The position numbers and the translations under genes are program-made. Below, piece by piece: positions 34,828-43,595 of a stretch of 64,000 nt of DNA. The stretch's first letter is position 1. Each line of letters opens with the position of its first letter. The notes below the pieces were generated by a model. That model searched no databases, was not told where the DNA came from, and saw only the letters and a list, made by a program, of their open reading frames with translations. This DNA is from Paenibacillus montaniterrae (lineage in GTDB: Bacteria; Bacillota; Bacilli; Paenibacillales; Paenibacillaceae): NCBI RefSeq assembly GCF_018403185.1, contig NZ_BOSE01000002.1, positions 729,501-793,500 on the forward strand, read 5' to 3'.

Positions 34828-37140
34828 ATGCAGCGTATTCGTCATTTTATATTAAGAAAGCGTTTACTTATACAATTGATCCTTTCAAATGTCATTTTAG
34901 GCTTGGCTATCGTTTCAAGCTTAACGATTTTTATTACATCCAAAGTGTCTGGGCATTTGAAAGAGGAGCTGACTGCTTCAACGGATCAAGCATTGGAGCA
35001 ATCCTATAATACGGCCAGTATATTATTAAACTCTACCTACCAACAGTTCGCGACTGCCTATTCTTCATTAGACATTCAAGCTGGCTTTTATGCGAATGAG
35101 TTCAGCGCTGAACTTATGGGCCGAATCAGTAATACTTTAACGAATCTAACAACAATTAATCCGATGATTCATTCAGCTTATTTAATAAATTCGCGTCATC
35201 AACTTGTTTTCTCCTCCTTGACGACGATGAGGCCATACGAACAATTTTATGATCAACAAATTCTTCAGCTATTCGAATCAGAAGCATTACAGGGCTCGAT
35301 ATTTATTCCCAGAACGACCTCCTTTGTTTCCGATACAAAAGCCTTTGAGGGGAATTTGATTTCAGTCGCATTTATGAATTCAAAGGATCGTACGGCAATT
35401 AACGGTGCTCTCATCCTGAACTTTGATCAAAAAATATTGCAGGAAATGATTATGAACGGAACAAAAAAAGAAAATCAATCCTTTCAATCGATGATATTAA
35501 ACCGCCAGGGGATCGTTATATCTCATTCTAATTCTGAACTCATAAATCATGATTTCTCTAGTCAGGATTCATTCCGCACTATTCTCGATTCTGATCATGA
35601 TGAGGGCATAATCGAAGCTCAAATCAACAATGAGCCGCATCGGCTGTTCTATATGAAATCCGATAGCCTTGGCTGGATCTTTATTGGCGACGTCAATTAC
35701 ATCACATTACTTAGCAAGGTAAATGATACCAAAAACTACATTCTACTCGTCGCTTTAATTATTTTGTGCATCGTCATTATCGTCGGGCTATGGTTTACAA
35801 GAATGATTTACGGACCGATTCATTCACTATTAACGAGTATTAAAAAGTCGGCGAATCTATCCAACAACTCGCCAAGCAGTGAGTATGATCTGCTGTCTGA
35901 TACCTTTAGCTATTTAGATCAAAAGCTGCAACGGCTTCAATATGAAATGTCGAGCTTCCGCGATCACGAGAAATCAACTCTCTTGAAGCAATGGCTTACT
36001 GGAAGCTGGGGCAATGAAACAGAATTTATCGCCAAGCTGCAGCGAAATGGCATCGATATTGCAGACCAGCAATTTCAAGTATGTATGCTGCGGCTCGATA
36101 CCTTTAACCAATTAAAGGAGAAGTATGCGGCTAAAGACATTATGCTGCTGAAATATGCAATTTGTAATATCGCGGAGGAAATTAGCAATCCGTGCTTCAA
36201 CAGCTATTGTGTTGACGCTGATAGCGATCAGGTCGTTATTATTTTATTCAAGCCACAGGGCTCTGAGGATGTAATGGAAGAGCTTTTACGTAAAATCCAG
36301 CATAATATTAAGGCTTATTTGCATATTCGTGTATCTGCTGCTATTGGAAGCCATGCTTCAGCAATGGATGAGGTAGCCGAATCTTTACAAAGCGCGTATC
36401 AAGCCTCTCGTTATCGTTTGCTAATAGGTGAAGAAAGCATCCTCTCGTATCATATTGAAGAGGATCGACAAAGCCTGCACGATCAAACATCTGGCGCATT
36501 GGAGAAGGTCGTCACCGATGCCCTGAAGCTCGGAGATGTTACGAAATACGCTGATGCTCTCCATGAATACCTGGAACATTTAAGAGCTATTGCCATTGAT
36601 GATGCACTGCTGCATTTAAATCAGCTGCTATTTACGCTTAATCGCACTGCCAAAAGCATGGCAAGCGGGGAACAGCTGAAAAACAAACTGGATGTCGGTT
36701 ATTTAGCACAGCAATTATACCAGGCGGTAAGCTTGGATCAAGTTATGCAGCTCCTCTTGACCCTAGGGGAGGAGGCGATAGAAGCTAGAAAAGCACAGGC
36801 TTCACAAAAAAACATGCTGTTGATCGAGAAAATTAAAAATCATATTGCTGCCTCTTACATGGATCCTAATCTTTCTGTCGATGCCCTGGCGGACGTAGCA
36901 GGATTATCCATTAACTATATGCGGAAAATTTTCAAGGACATTACGGCTGTTTCACTCAATCAATACATTAACAGTATTCGATTCGAGAAAGCCAAGCATC
37001 TTCTGCTTACAACCGACATTCCCGCCAATCGCATTGGAGAAATGATCGGGATGGATAACACAAAATACTTTTACAGCTCGTTCAAAAAATACTGTGGCAA
37101 GACACCCGATCATTTCAGAAAAAGCACTGATCTCAATTAA
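34828..37140 (+). CDS. Membrane-bound sensor/AraC regulator, 770 aa
   Basis: A single-chain sensor-regulator of the type common beside Paenibacillus sugar ABC operons. It has a membrane helix near 15-37, an extracellular sensor domain (about 40-300), a second helix (YILLVALIILCIVIIVGLWF, about 305-325), a HAMP-like linker, a GGDEF-like or linker region (about 390-640), and a C-terminal AraC DNA-binding domain (VDALADVAGLSINYMRKIF; RIGEMIGMDNTKYFYSSFKK; CGKTPDHFRK). It should sense an extracellular oligosaccharide and activate the transporter and lyases. ATG 34828 follows GGAGGG; an upstream frame to 34699 passes through the previous terminator and is rejected. Its own terminator follows. Confidence 0.88.
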   Translation: MQRIRHFILRKRLLIQLILSNVILGLAIVSSLTIFITSKVSGHLKEELTASTDQALEQSYNTASILLNSTYQQFATAYSSLDIQAGFYANEFSAELMGRISNTLTNLTTINPMIHSAYLINSRHQLVFSSLTTMRPYEQFYDQQILQLFESEALQGSIFIPRTTSFVSDTKAFEGNLISVAFMNSKDRTAINGALILNFDQKILQEMIMNGTKKENQSFQSMILNRQGIVISHSNSELINHDFSSQDSFRTILDSDHDEGIIEAQINNEPHRLFYMKSDSLGWIFIGDVNYITLLSKVNDTKNYILLVALIILCIVIIVGLWFTRMIYGPIHSLLTSIKKSANLSNNSPSSEYDLLSDTFSYLDQKLQRLQYEMSSFRDHEKSTLLKQWLTGSWGNETEFIAKLQRNGIDIADQQFQVCMLRLDTFNQLKEKYAAKDIMLLKYAICNIAEEISNPCFNSYCVDADSDQVVIILFKPQGSEDVMEELLRKIQHNIKAYLHIRVSAAIGSHASAMDEVAESLQSAYQASRYRLLIGEESILSYHIEEDRQSLHDQTSGALEKVVTDALKLGDVTKYADALHEYLEHLRAIAIDDALLHLNQLLFTLNRTAKSMASGEQLKNKLDVGYLAQQLYQAVSLDQVMQLLLTLGEEAIEARKAQASQKNMLLIEKIKNHIAASYMDPNLSVDALADVAGLSINYMRKIFKDITAVSLNQYINSIRFEKAKHLLLTTDIPANRIGEMIGMDNTKYFYSSFKKYCGKTPDHFRKSTDLN

Positions 37141-37156
37141 ATATTGTAAAAAAGTG

Positions 37157-37180
37157 CACCGAACTTCGCCTGAAGCGGTG
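37157..37180 (+). terminator. Terminator of sensor/AraC gene
   Basis: CACCG (37157-37161) pairs with CGGTG (37176-37180), with inner CTTC/GAAG, followed by TTTCTTTTTT. Confidence 0.75.
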
Positions 37181-37340
37181 TTTCTTTTTTATCACTCATA
37201 GAAAATCATACCTTTCTTCCTTTTTTATACCCCGATATAGCGATAAAATCAGGCATTTTGTGCATTATTTGCGGTTTTGGAATGCTCATTTTACATGTAC
37301 ATTGGTATCACACCAACACAACGAACAAAGGAGGGTTCAA

Positions 37341-38315
37341 ATGAGCGAAGCTACAGCAAGTGCCTTAACTCCACAAGAGGCAACTAAAAAACGCGGTAAA
37401 TTTGCAGCATTTATTTATGAATTAATTAAAAATAAATTTTTATACCTGTTGGCATTACCCGGCATGCTCTGGTTTTTTGTATTCGCTTACCTGCCCATGG
37501 TTGGCATCATTATTGCATTTCAGGATTTTAAAGCGATGAAGGGAATTTTAGGGAGCGAATTTGTTGGATTAAAGAACTTTCAGTTCTTCTTTCGCTCTGG
37601 AGATTGGATTCAAATTGTAACAAACACTTTATTTCTGAACACCTTATTTATTGTTTTTAATACGTTAGCTGCTGTAGTTATTGCAGTCATGGTCACAGAG
37701 TTAGGCGGGAAATGGTTTAAGAAAATTACTCAATCGGTTATGATTTTCCCCCATTTTCTTTCCTGGACCGTAGTCGCTATGTTTGTCATGGCGTTCGTTG
37801 CTACGGATGGAGGCTTTATCAATCAATTTATCGCGCTTTTCGGATTCGAGCCGATTCAATTTTTATCCTCCCCTGGCTATTGGCCATTAATTTTAGTATT
37901 ACTTAAGATTTGGCATGGCGCGGGCTTTGGCTCCATCGTTTACATGGCAACGATATCTGGCATCAACCCTGATATTTACGAATCCGCTTCAATTGACGGG
38001 GCCAGCCGTTTTCAAAAAATACGATTCATTACATTGCCATTATTAAAGCCAACGGTAATCCTGCTTACGATATTAGCTGTAGGCGGAATATTCAACGGAG
38101 ATTTTGGAATGATCTATGCCATCGTGGGCAGAAACCCAATGCTTTATCCGACGACAGACGTTATTGATACTTATCTATTCCGCTCCATGATGGATCTGGG
38201 AGACATGAGTATGTCGGCTGCAATTGGCTTCATGCAATCTTTAGTAGGATTTATTCTTGTCCTGACCGTCAATGCCATCGCCAAAAAAGTAGCACCAGAA
38301 TCAGCAATCTTCTAA
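37341..38315 (+). CDS. lplB: Carbohydrate ABC transporter permease, LplB-like
   Basis: A 324-residue CUT1-type permease with six core helices and a basic N-terminal extension. The ATPase-contact loop is YESASIDGASRFQKIRFITL (about 213-232), followed by PLLKPTV. LplB/YtcP/LipO-type transporters import oligosaccharides, and use a shared ATPase (MsmX-type) encoded elsewhere, which fits the lack of an ATPase gene here. ATG 37341 follows AAAGGAGGG; a frame from 37260 lacks a site. It is the first of three transporter genes after the sensor/AraC gene. Confidence 0.9.
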   Translation: MSEATASALTPQEATKKRGKFAAFIYELIKNKFLYLLALPGMLWFFVFAYLPMVGIIIAFQDFKAMKGILGSEFVGLKNFQFFFRSGDWIQIVTNTLFLNTLFIVFNTLAAVVIAVMVTELGGKWFKKITQSVMIFPHFLSWTVVAMFVMAFVATDGGFINQFIALFGFEPIQFLSSPGYWPLILVLLKIWHGAGFGSIVYMATISGINPDIYESASIDGASRFQKIRFITLPLLKPTVILLTILAVGGIFNGDFGMIYAIVGRNPMLYPTTDVIDTYLFRSMMDLGDMSMSAAIGFMQSLVGFILVLTVNAIAKKVAPESAIF

Positions 38316-38329
38316 GGAGGTGATAACCG

Positions 38330-39214
38330 ATGTCTATAAAGGAAAGCTTCTCAGATCGCATTCTAAAAATGTTTTTTTATATCGCAATCGCCTTATTTTC
38401 TGTGTATTGTCTAATTCCATTTTGGTCTGTTATCGCGAGCTCTCTCACCACCGAAGCTTCACTTGTTAAAAATGGTTATATGTTTTGGCCGAGTGAGTTT
38501 AGCCTTGATGCTTATAAATTAATATTTCAGGACAACACCATCTATAAATCGTATGGCGTGACCACCTTTGTAACTGTGGTTGGTACTGCGCTTTCCATGA
38601 TATTCACCAGTGCTATGGCCTACACCCTGTCCGTTAAATCGGTAAAGTATCGCAACCATATGGCCTTTTACATCTATTTCACGATGCTCTTTCATGGCGG
38701 ACTTGTTGCTACGTATTTACTTATCTCCAAGTATCTTGACATGAAGGATAGTATATGGGTGCTCATTATTCCGAGTATGCTGAGTGCCTGGAATATGTTC
38801 TTGTTAAGAAATTTCTTTGCATCGATTGATGATTCCATAGCGGAATCCGCAAAAATAGACGGGGCCAATGATGCTTATATTTTATTTCGAATTATTCTGC
38901 CGATCTCATTGCCTGCTATTGCGACGATTGGTTTGTTTTACGCCTTAAGCTACTGGAATAAATGGTTTGATGCGATGCTTTATATCAATAACAAGGACTT
39001 GTTCCCATTACAATACTTAATTCAACGGATTATGAACAATCTTGATTTTATTAATCAAATCTCTGCTGATGTAACCTTGCCAAACTTCATACCACCTGCA
39101 ATGACCGTTCGACTCGCAACTACTGTCGTCACCATTGGCCCTATCATTTTCTTATATCCGTTCCTGCAAAAATATTTCGTTAAAGGATTAATGGTAGGCG
39201 CTGTGAAGGGCTAA
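38330..39214 (+). CDS. ytcP: Carbohydrate ABC transporter permease, YtcP-like
   Basis: A 294-residue CUT1 permease partner of LplB with six helices; the EAA loop reads IAESAKIDGANDAYILFRII then LPISLPA. The C-terminal LQKYFVKGLMVGAVKG is the standard end of this subfamily. A perfect AAGGAGGTGAT ribosome binding site precedes the ATG, 14 bases after lplB. Together with LplB it forms the translocation channel. Confidence 0.9.
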   Translation: MSIKESFSDRILKMFFYIAIALFSVYCLIPFWSVIASSLTTEASLVKNGYMFWPSEFSLDAYKLIFQDNTIYKSYGVTTFVTVVGTALSMIFTSAMAYTLSVKSVKYRNHMAFYIYFTMLFHGGLVATYLLISKYLDMKDSIWVLIIPSMLSAWNMFLLRNFFASIDDSIAESAKIDGANDAYILFRIILPISLPAIATIGLFYALSYWNKWFDAMLYINNKDLFPLQYLIQRIMNNLDFINQISADVTLPNFIPPAMTVRLATTVVTIGPIIFLYPFLQKYFVKGLMVGAVKG

Positions 39215-39275
39215 TTCCGCTTAAGCGGTTTAGTATATAAAGCTTAGATTATTTAAATAAAGGGGATGAATATGT

Positions 39276-40913
39276 ATGGTTAACATGAAACGTATGACTG
39301 CTTTATTATTATCTATCGTTTTAGTCTCAGTATTGTCTGCATGCGGCTCCAACAACAACAACGCTAATTCAACAGGCTCAACAAACAGTTCAGCACCTGG
39401 CAGCACAGACGCTGCAAAGGGAGCAGAGCCTCCTAAAGCGGTTACGTTAAAGGGGATGCTTTTTGGTGATGAACCAAAGGATCTGGATGTCGTGCTGCAA
39501 GAATTTGAAAATCGCACGAAGGATACGCTTAATACAAAGCTCGATATATCATGGAATTCTTCAGCGGATCACAAGCAAAAGGTTAAGCTGATGATGGCTG
39601 CTGGTGAAGAGGTTGACTTTGTATTTGATGCTGATTTCCAAAACCTGCGCGAGCTTGTTCCTCAAGGTGCATACGCTCAGCTGGATGAATATTTCAATAA
39701 TGATGACTATCCCGGTCTTAAAGCTGCCTTTTCAGAAGAATTTATCGAGATGAATAAACGATATGACAATCATCTTTACACGATACCATTTACGCAATAT
39801 TTCTATGATCTGCCTGTCGTATATATCCGTAAAGATTTGCGCGAAAAGCTGGGCTTTAATGAACCGATCACAAGCTATGATGAGCTGCAGCAATTCTATG
39901 ATAAGGTTCTATCCTCTGAGCCTGGAGTGACTCCACTTGCTTTGCGCGGCAGCAGCGGCTTCCAGGAAATATGGGCTCCTGAACGTGCAGAGCTTGATAC
40001 CGTACGTCCGTTAACATTAGGCGGTATCGTTTACTATATTCATCTATCGGATGATCTAAAAACAGTGCAAAATGTTGTTGCGATGGGTGATGCTGCTGAA
40101 AGCTGGGCTACATTACCTGCTCCATTTGACACAATGAAAACCGCATTTCCGCAGTACGACAAATGGGCGGAGTGGAGCAAATATCTCGAAAAGGATATTT
40201 TAAGTCAAAAGGATCATAAATCCTATTTTATGTCAGGCAAGGCCGCGTCCTACTACGGAACAATTTCTTCTTATGCGGCAGATAAAAAGCTGCTGAAGGA
40301 AACGATTGCTGATGCTGATCTGGAATTTTTCGTGCTTAAGGATCGCATTCGCAACATGGAGCCAAAGGCGATTGCAACGAATTATAAAGCGAATAACTCC
40401 ATTGCAATTCCTGCATCATCTAAAAACATCGATCGCACGATGAAGTTTTTTGATTGGCTGTTCCAAAGCCGTGACAACCATGACTTATTTGAGCTAGGAA
40501 TCGAAGGAGTTCACTGGGAAGCAGTAGGCGAGGATCAATATAATTTGCTTGATGCTTCAGATAACTATATGTTCCCGGGCTATGAGTTCACTTGGAATCC
40601 GACTATGATTCGTACATCCGCAGACCTGGATGAGACTGCAAAGAAATATTTCGAGTACTCTGCTGATCCAGACAGCTATTATGCTCCGGTATTAGCAAGC
40701 TTTTCGTTCGATACCTCTAACGTTAAAGGCGAATTTGCTAACGTTCAATCAAAGGCCGATCCATTTATTCAAATGCTAAAAGCTGGTCAGATCAAGGATT
40801 GGGAGTCCGAGCTTCAAGCTCTAAATAAAGAATTGCAGGCTTTAGGACTGGAAACAATTCGTCAAGAAATTAAAGCTCAGGTTCAAGCCTATCTCGATGC
40901 TGGCGGCAAGTAA
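39276..40913 (+). CDS. lipO: Extracellular oligosaccharide-binding lipoprotein, LipO-like
   Basis: A 545-residue substrate-binding lipoprotein. The signal peptide ends in LVSVLSAC (lipidated Cys23), followed by an Asn/Ser/Thr-rich linker to about residue 50. The mature part is a large cluster-D binding protein: PKDLDVVLQEFENRTKDTLN, MMAAGEEVDFVFDADFQNLR and FMSGKAASYYGTISSYAADK are typical of the LipO/YtcQ family. ATG 39276 lies 9 bases after AAGGGG. It delivers the sugar to LplB/YtcP. It ends at a very strong terminator; the ligand is inferred to be a uronic-acid-containing oligosaccharide from the neighbouring lyases and GH28 enzyme. Confidence 0.88.
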   Translation: MVNMKRMTALLLSIVLVSVLSACGSNNNNANSTGSTNSSAPGSTDAAKGAEPPKAVTLKGMLFGDEPKDLDVVLQEFENRTKDTLNTKLDISWNSSADHKQKVKLMMAAGEEVDFVFDADFQNLRELVPQGAYAQLDEYFNNDDYPGLKAAFSEEFIEMNKRYDNHLYTIPFTQYFYDLPVVYIRKDLREKLGFNEPITSYDELQQFYDKVLSSEPGVTPLALRGSSGFQEIWAPERAELDTVRPLTLGGIVYYIHLSDDLKTVQNVVAMGDAAESWATLPAPFDTMKTAFPQYDKWAEWSKYLEKDILSQKDHKSYFMSGKAASYYGTISSYAADKKLLKETIADADLEFFVLKDRIRNMEPKAIATNYKANNSIAIPASSKNIDRTMKFFDWLFQSRDNHDLFELGIEGVHWEAVGEDQYNLLDASDNYMFPGYEFTWNPTMIRTSADLDETAKKYFEYSADPDSYYAPVLASFSFDTSNVKGEFANVQSKADPFIQMLKAGQIKDWESELQALNKELQALGLETIRQEIKAQVQAYLDAGGK

Positions 40914-40924
40914 TGGTTAACATT

Positions 40925-40953
40925 ATCCGGTTGACGACCCTCGTCAACCGGAT
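40925..40953 (+). terminator. Strong terminator of the transporter operon
   Basis: ATCCGGTTGACGA (40925-40937) pairs perfectly over 13 bases with TCGTCAACCGGAT (40941-40953) around CCC, followed by TTTT. Confidence 0.88.
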
Positions 40954-41043
40954 TTTTGCTGCTGGATAGGAGGTCAATCCTTACTCCCATTCCTTTTATC
41001 TGTTCACCGCCTACTTGAGAAAATTATGGGCGAGCGAAAAGAG

Positions 41044-41072
41044 TTGACAACTGCTAATAATTCATCTATTTT
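41044..41072 (+). promoter_or_regulatory. Promoter of monooxygenase-tetR unit
   Basis: TTGACA (41044-41049), 17-base spacer and TATTTT (41067-41072), about 55 bases upstream of the monooxygenase start. Confidence 0.65.
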
Positions 41073-41082
41073 AATATTGAAC

Positions 41083-41099
41083 GGTTGAACCGATCAACC
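41083..41099. promoter_or_regulatory. TetR-type operator
   Basis: GGTTGA-ACCGA-TCAACC is a perfect 6-base inverted repeat placed just downstream of the -10 box, at the predicted transcription start. A further TTGAACGG half overlaps it. The TetR encoded at 42653 in the same unit is the likely ligand. Confidence 0.55.
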
Positions 41100-41126
41100 T
41101 ACATACTAAAAAGGAGTGATTTTTTT

Positions 41127-42614
41127 ATGACTATCTTACATAACGAAAAATTTTCAAAAAATGCTGAGCGCGCCATTGTTATTGGAGGAGGGATTAGCGG
41201 GCTGCTAGTTTCGAGAGTCCTCTCCGATCATTACAGCGAAGTGATTGTTCTCGATAAAGATGATTTTCCAGAAAAGCCCGAACATCGCGCTGGCGTTCCG
41301 CAGAGTTTTCAACCTCATCGTCTTACACCTCGTGGCAGAATGATTTTGGATCACTTTTTCCCTGCCTTTAATGATGATTTGCTCGAAATGGGGGCTCCTT
41401 CATCCCAAGGGAAAACGGCCTATTTTTCTTACGATTTCGGAAATATGGAAATGTCGATTCCGGACAATGAGGCTACTTTCAGCCGTGCCTTACTAGAATG
41501 GGTATTACGTGAACGAGTAAAGAAGATTCCGAATGTTCATCTGAAGCCTAAACAAGACATAATCGGGCTTCTGACGAATTCTGATAAGACTGCGGTGACA
41601 GGAGTAATTGCACGGGACCGTACCCAGTCGGGGCAAGAACAAACGTGGAACGCTGACCTAGTCTTCGATGTTAGCGGAAGCAACTCTAAATTAGTGACAT
41701 GGCTTGAACAATTAGGGTATACTATTCCCGATCCGGATATTTTGAAAGTGTCGCTTGGCTACAGCACCCGTCATTACCGGATCCCCGATTCGCAGACTAG
41801 AAATTGGGATGTCTATCGCAAAGACGGTAACCCTTCCAATCATCAATTTACCGCTGTCTTGTCAGTGATTGAGAACCAAACTGCTGAATTATTGCTGTGG
41901 GGGGTTGGTGGGCGCGTTCCCGACACGAAAGCGCAGGAATTTGAACAAAACGTGGATCAGCTGAAAGATTCGCTCCTATCCGAGCTTTTGCAGGGGCTTG
42001 AGCCGATCGGGGCGCCTAGGGGCTATCGGATATCGGAATTACGACGTCATCGTTTCGAGCTAATGGAACGCTGGCCTTCCGGATTGCTGGTAATGGGGGA
42101 TGCGCTTTGTACATTCGATCCCATATATGGACTTGGTATGACCGTGGCCGCGATCGAAGCGGAAAGGGTCGCGTCTTATTTCCAAGAACAGCGCAATAAT
42201 CCTCAGCCTCATTTCGAAAAAAGAATGCTTCAGGGATTGCAGGAGGCTTTGGAGCCTGCTTGGTGGTTGAATTGCGTACACGACCTGCAATGGCCGAATG
42301 TAGAATATGCCGGGCGTCATCTCGCGGGGATTTCATTTGCCCAGAAATACATGAACCTCGCCCTTCAACAAGTTGTATCGAAGCAGAATTCGGATTTGTT
42401 TTTACTGCAATGGGGGGTAACCTCGCTATTATTTTCGCCTGGCATGCTCTTTAATCCTCAGATGGCCGATTTCTTTCTCGCTCATGCATCTGACGAAGAG
42501 TCTCGCGAGTTGATGACATTTTTACAAGAACAAGGTCAGACATTGGAAGAGATGATGGAGCAAATTCCTAACTTCGCTAATGCCTCCTTTGTTCAGATCC
42601 CATCGGGAGAATAG
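41127..42614 (+). CDS. FAD-dependent monooxygenase/oxidoreductase
   Basis: A 495-residue flavoprotein of the para-hydroxybenzoate-hydroxylase fold. The dinucleotide motif is IVIGGGISGLLVSRVL (about 17-32); the flavin ribityl motif is MGDALCTFDPIYGLGMTVAA (about 322-341), and LVFDVSGSNSK is the middle motif. The closing 90 residues extend beyond the minimal fold. Such enzymes hydroxylate aromatic or polyketide substrates or epoxidise, with NAD(P)H and oxygen. ATG 41127 follows AAGGAG by 10 bases; a frame from 41085 lies within the operator. The TetR gene follows after 38 bases, giving a detoxification-type regulated pair. Substrate unknown. Confidence 0.82.
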   Translation: MTILHNEKFSKNAERAIVIGGGISGLLVSRVLSDHYSEVIVLDKDDFPEKPEHRAGVPQSFQPHRLTPRGRMILDHFFPAFNDDLLEMGAPSSQGKTAYFSYDFGNMEMSIPDNEATFSRALLEWVLRERVKKIPNVHLKPKQDIIGLLTNSDKTAVTGVIARDRTQSGQEQTWNADLVFDVSGSNSKLVTWLEQLGYTIPDPDILKVSLGYSTRHYRIPDSQTRNWDVYRKDGNPSNHQFTAVLSVIENQTAELLLWGVGGRVPDTKAQEFEQNVDQLKDSLLSELLQGLEPIGAPRGYRISELRRHRFELMERWPSGLLVMGDALCTFDPIYGLGMTVAAIEAERVASYFQEQRNNPQPHFEKRMLQGLQEALEPAWWLNCVHDLQWPNVEYAGRHLAGISFAQKYMNLALQQVVSKQNSDLFLLQWGVTSLLFSPGMLFNPQMADFFLAHASDEESRELMTFLQEQGQTLEEMMEQIPNFANASFVQIPSGE

Positions 42615-42652
42615 ATTGATAGGTTATAATGTAACGAAAGGATGAAATAGTA

Positions 42653-43249
42653 ATGTCGCCTTTAAACGAAGAGCAGTTGCAGCAAATTCGGGACGAGCGC
42701 AAGGAACAAATTATGAAAGCCGCATTGAATATTTTTGCCCGTCGCGGCATTATAGGAACAAAGCTGAGTATGATCGCCACAGAAGCTGGAATCAGTCAGG
42801 GGCTTCTTTACCATTACTTTAAGTCGAAAGACGAGCTGTTCATCGTACTGATTGAGCAGGCGCTTCAAGAGTCGATTGAAGGTTTGAAAAGCATTTATCA
42901 TTTGCCTGGAACACCGCTCGATAAGGTAAGGGAGATGACCCGCCTATTCCAAGAAGGGCAGCCTTATTTCATGCTAATTCACCAAGCTAGAACGTCGGAC
43001 GGTGTACCCGAGCAGGCCAAGAGGCTAATTGAAGGGCATTCTATGGAAACTTACGTCGTAGATATTTTGGAGCCACTGTTCATCGAAGGGCAAAAGACCG
43101 GTGACTTTACATCTGGCGATCCTCGACAACTGATTTCCGCCTATTTTACAGTAATATCAGGCTTGATGACATTAAATATTAATGCCGACAATGCCTATCA
43201 AATGCCGGATGTCGATTTATTATTGCGAATCGTGTCGGGGCGGCCGTGA
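42653..43249 (+). CDS. TetR/AcrR-family regulator
   Basis: A 198-residue repressor. The N-terminal helix-turn-helix reads ALNIFARRGIIGTKLSMIA, then EAGISQGLLYHYFKSKDELF (about 45-64), and the C-terminal half is a helical ligand and dimer domain. Its start at ATG 42653 follows GAAAGGATG. It lies 38 bases after the monooxygenase in the same direction, so a single promoter with the palindrome at 41083 would drive both and give feedback control. The group II intron relic begins about 50 bases past its stop. Confidence 0.88.
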   Translation: MSPLNEEQLQQIRDERKEQIMKAALNIFARRGIIGTKLSMIATEAGISQGLLYHYFKSKDELFIVLIEQALQESIEGLKSIYHLPGTPLDKVREMTRLFQEGQPYFMLIHQARTSDGVPEQAKRLIEGHSMETYVVDILEPLFIEGQKTGDFTSGDPRQLISAYFTVISGLMTLNINADNAYQMPDVDLLLRIVSGRP

Positions 43250-43299
43250 TTCCCGGTTTTAGTAGAAACACATTCCATATGGGATGCCTGCACGTTAAA

Positions 43300-43530
43300 C
43301 CGGATAGGAGGCTACCCATCAGTTGAGTAGCCGACCTTCCCAACCACCGTGCATCCTATTCGGTACACGGCGGTTCAATCGTTTGAGTGCAATTGACGTA
43401 AACGCTCGTACTGAGCAGGGAAGTCATAATACCCTGCCTGTGCGAGCCTTTCGTTTGTTACATTCCAGTTGTGCAGGACTCGCTTCATGTCCGCTATATA
43501 AAAATTTGCTTGCGCAGCAGGTTCACCCGC
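43300..43530 (-). mobile_element. Group II intron 3' relic (maturase tail, domains V and VI)
   Basis: On the minus strand the last 51 codons of a group II intron reverse transcriptase/maturase are readable (43530-43378; ADMKRVLHNWNVTNERLAQA, then GYYDFPAQYERLRQL), ending at TGA 43377-43375. Overlapping the stop comes a canonical domain V (43376-43342: GAACCGCCGTG pairs with CACGGTGGTT around a GAAT tetraloop region), then a domain VI stem GGCTAC/GTAGCC (43332-43310) with a TCCTAT 3' end near 43303. A stop codon (43533-43531) precedes the maturase remnant in frame, and nothing earlier of the intron remains, so it is 5'-truncated. Confidence 0.8.
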
Positions 43531-43595
43531 CTAGGCTGCTCGATTCAGATTGTCTCTGCCTAGTATTCTTTAGCTCGATAAAAAACAATCAACAT

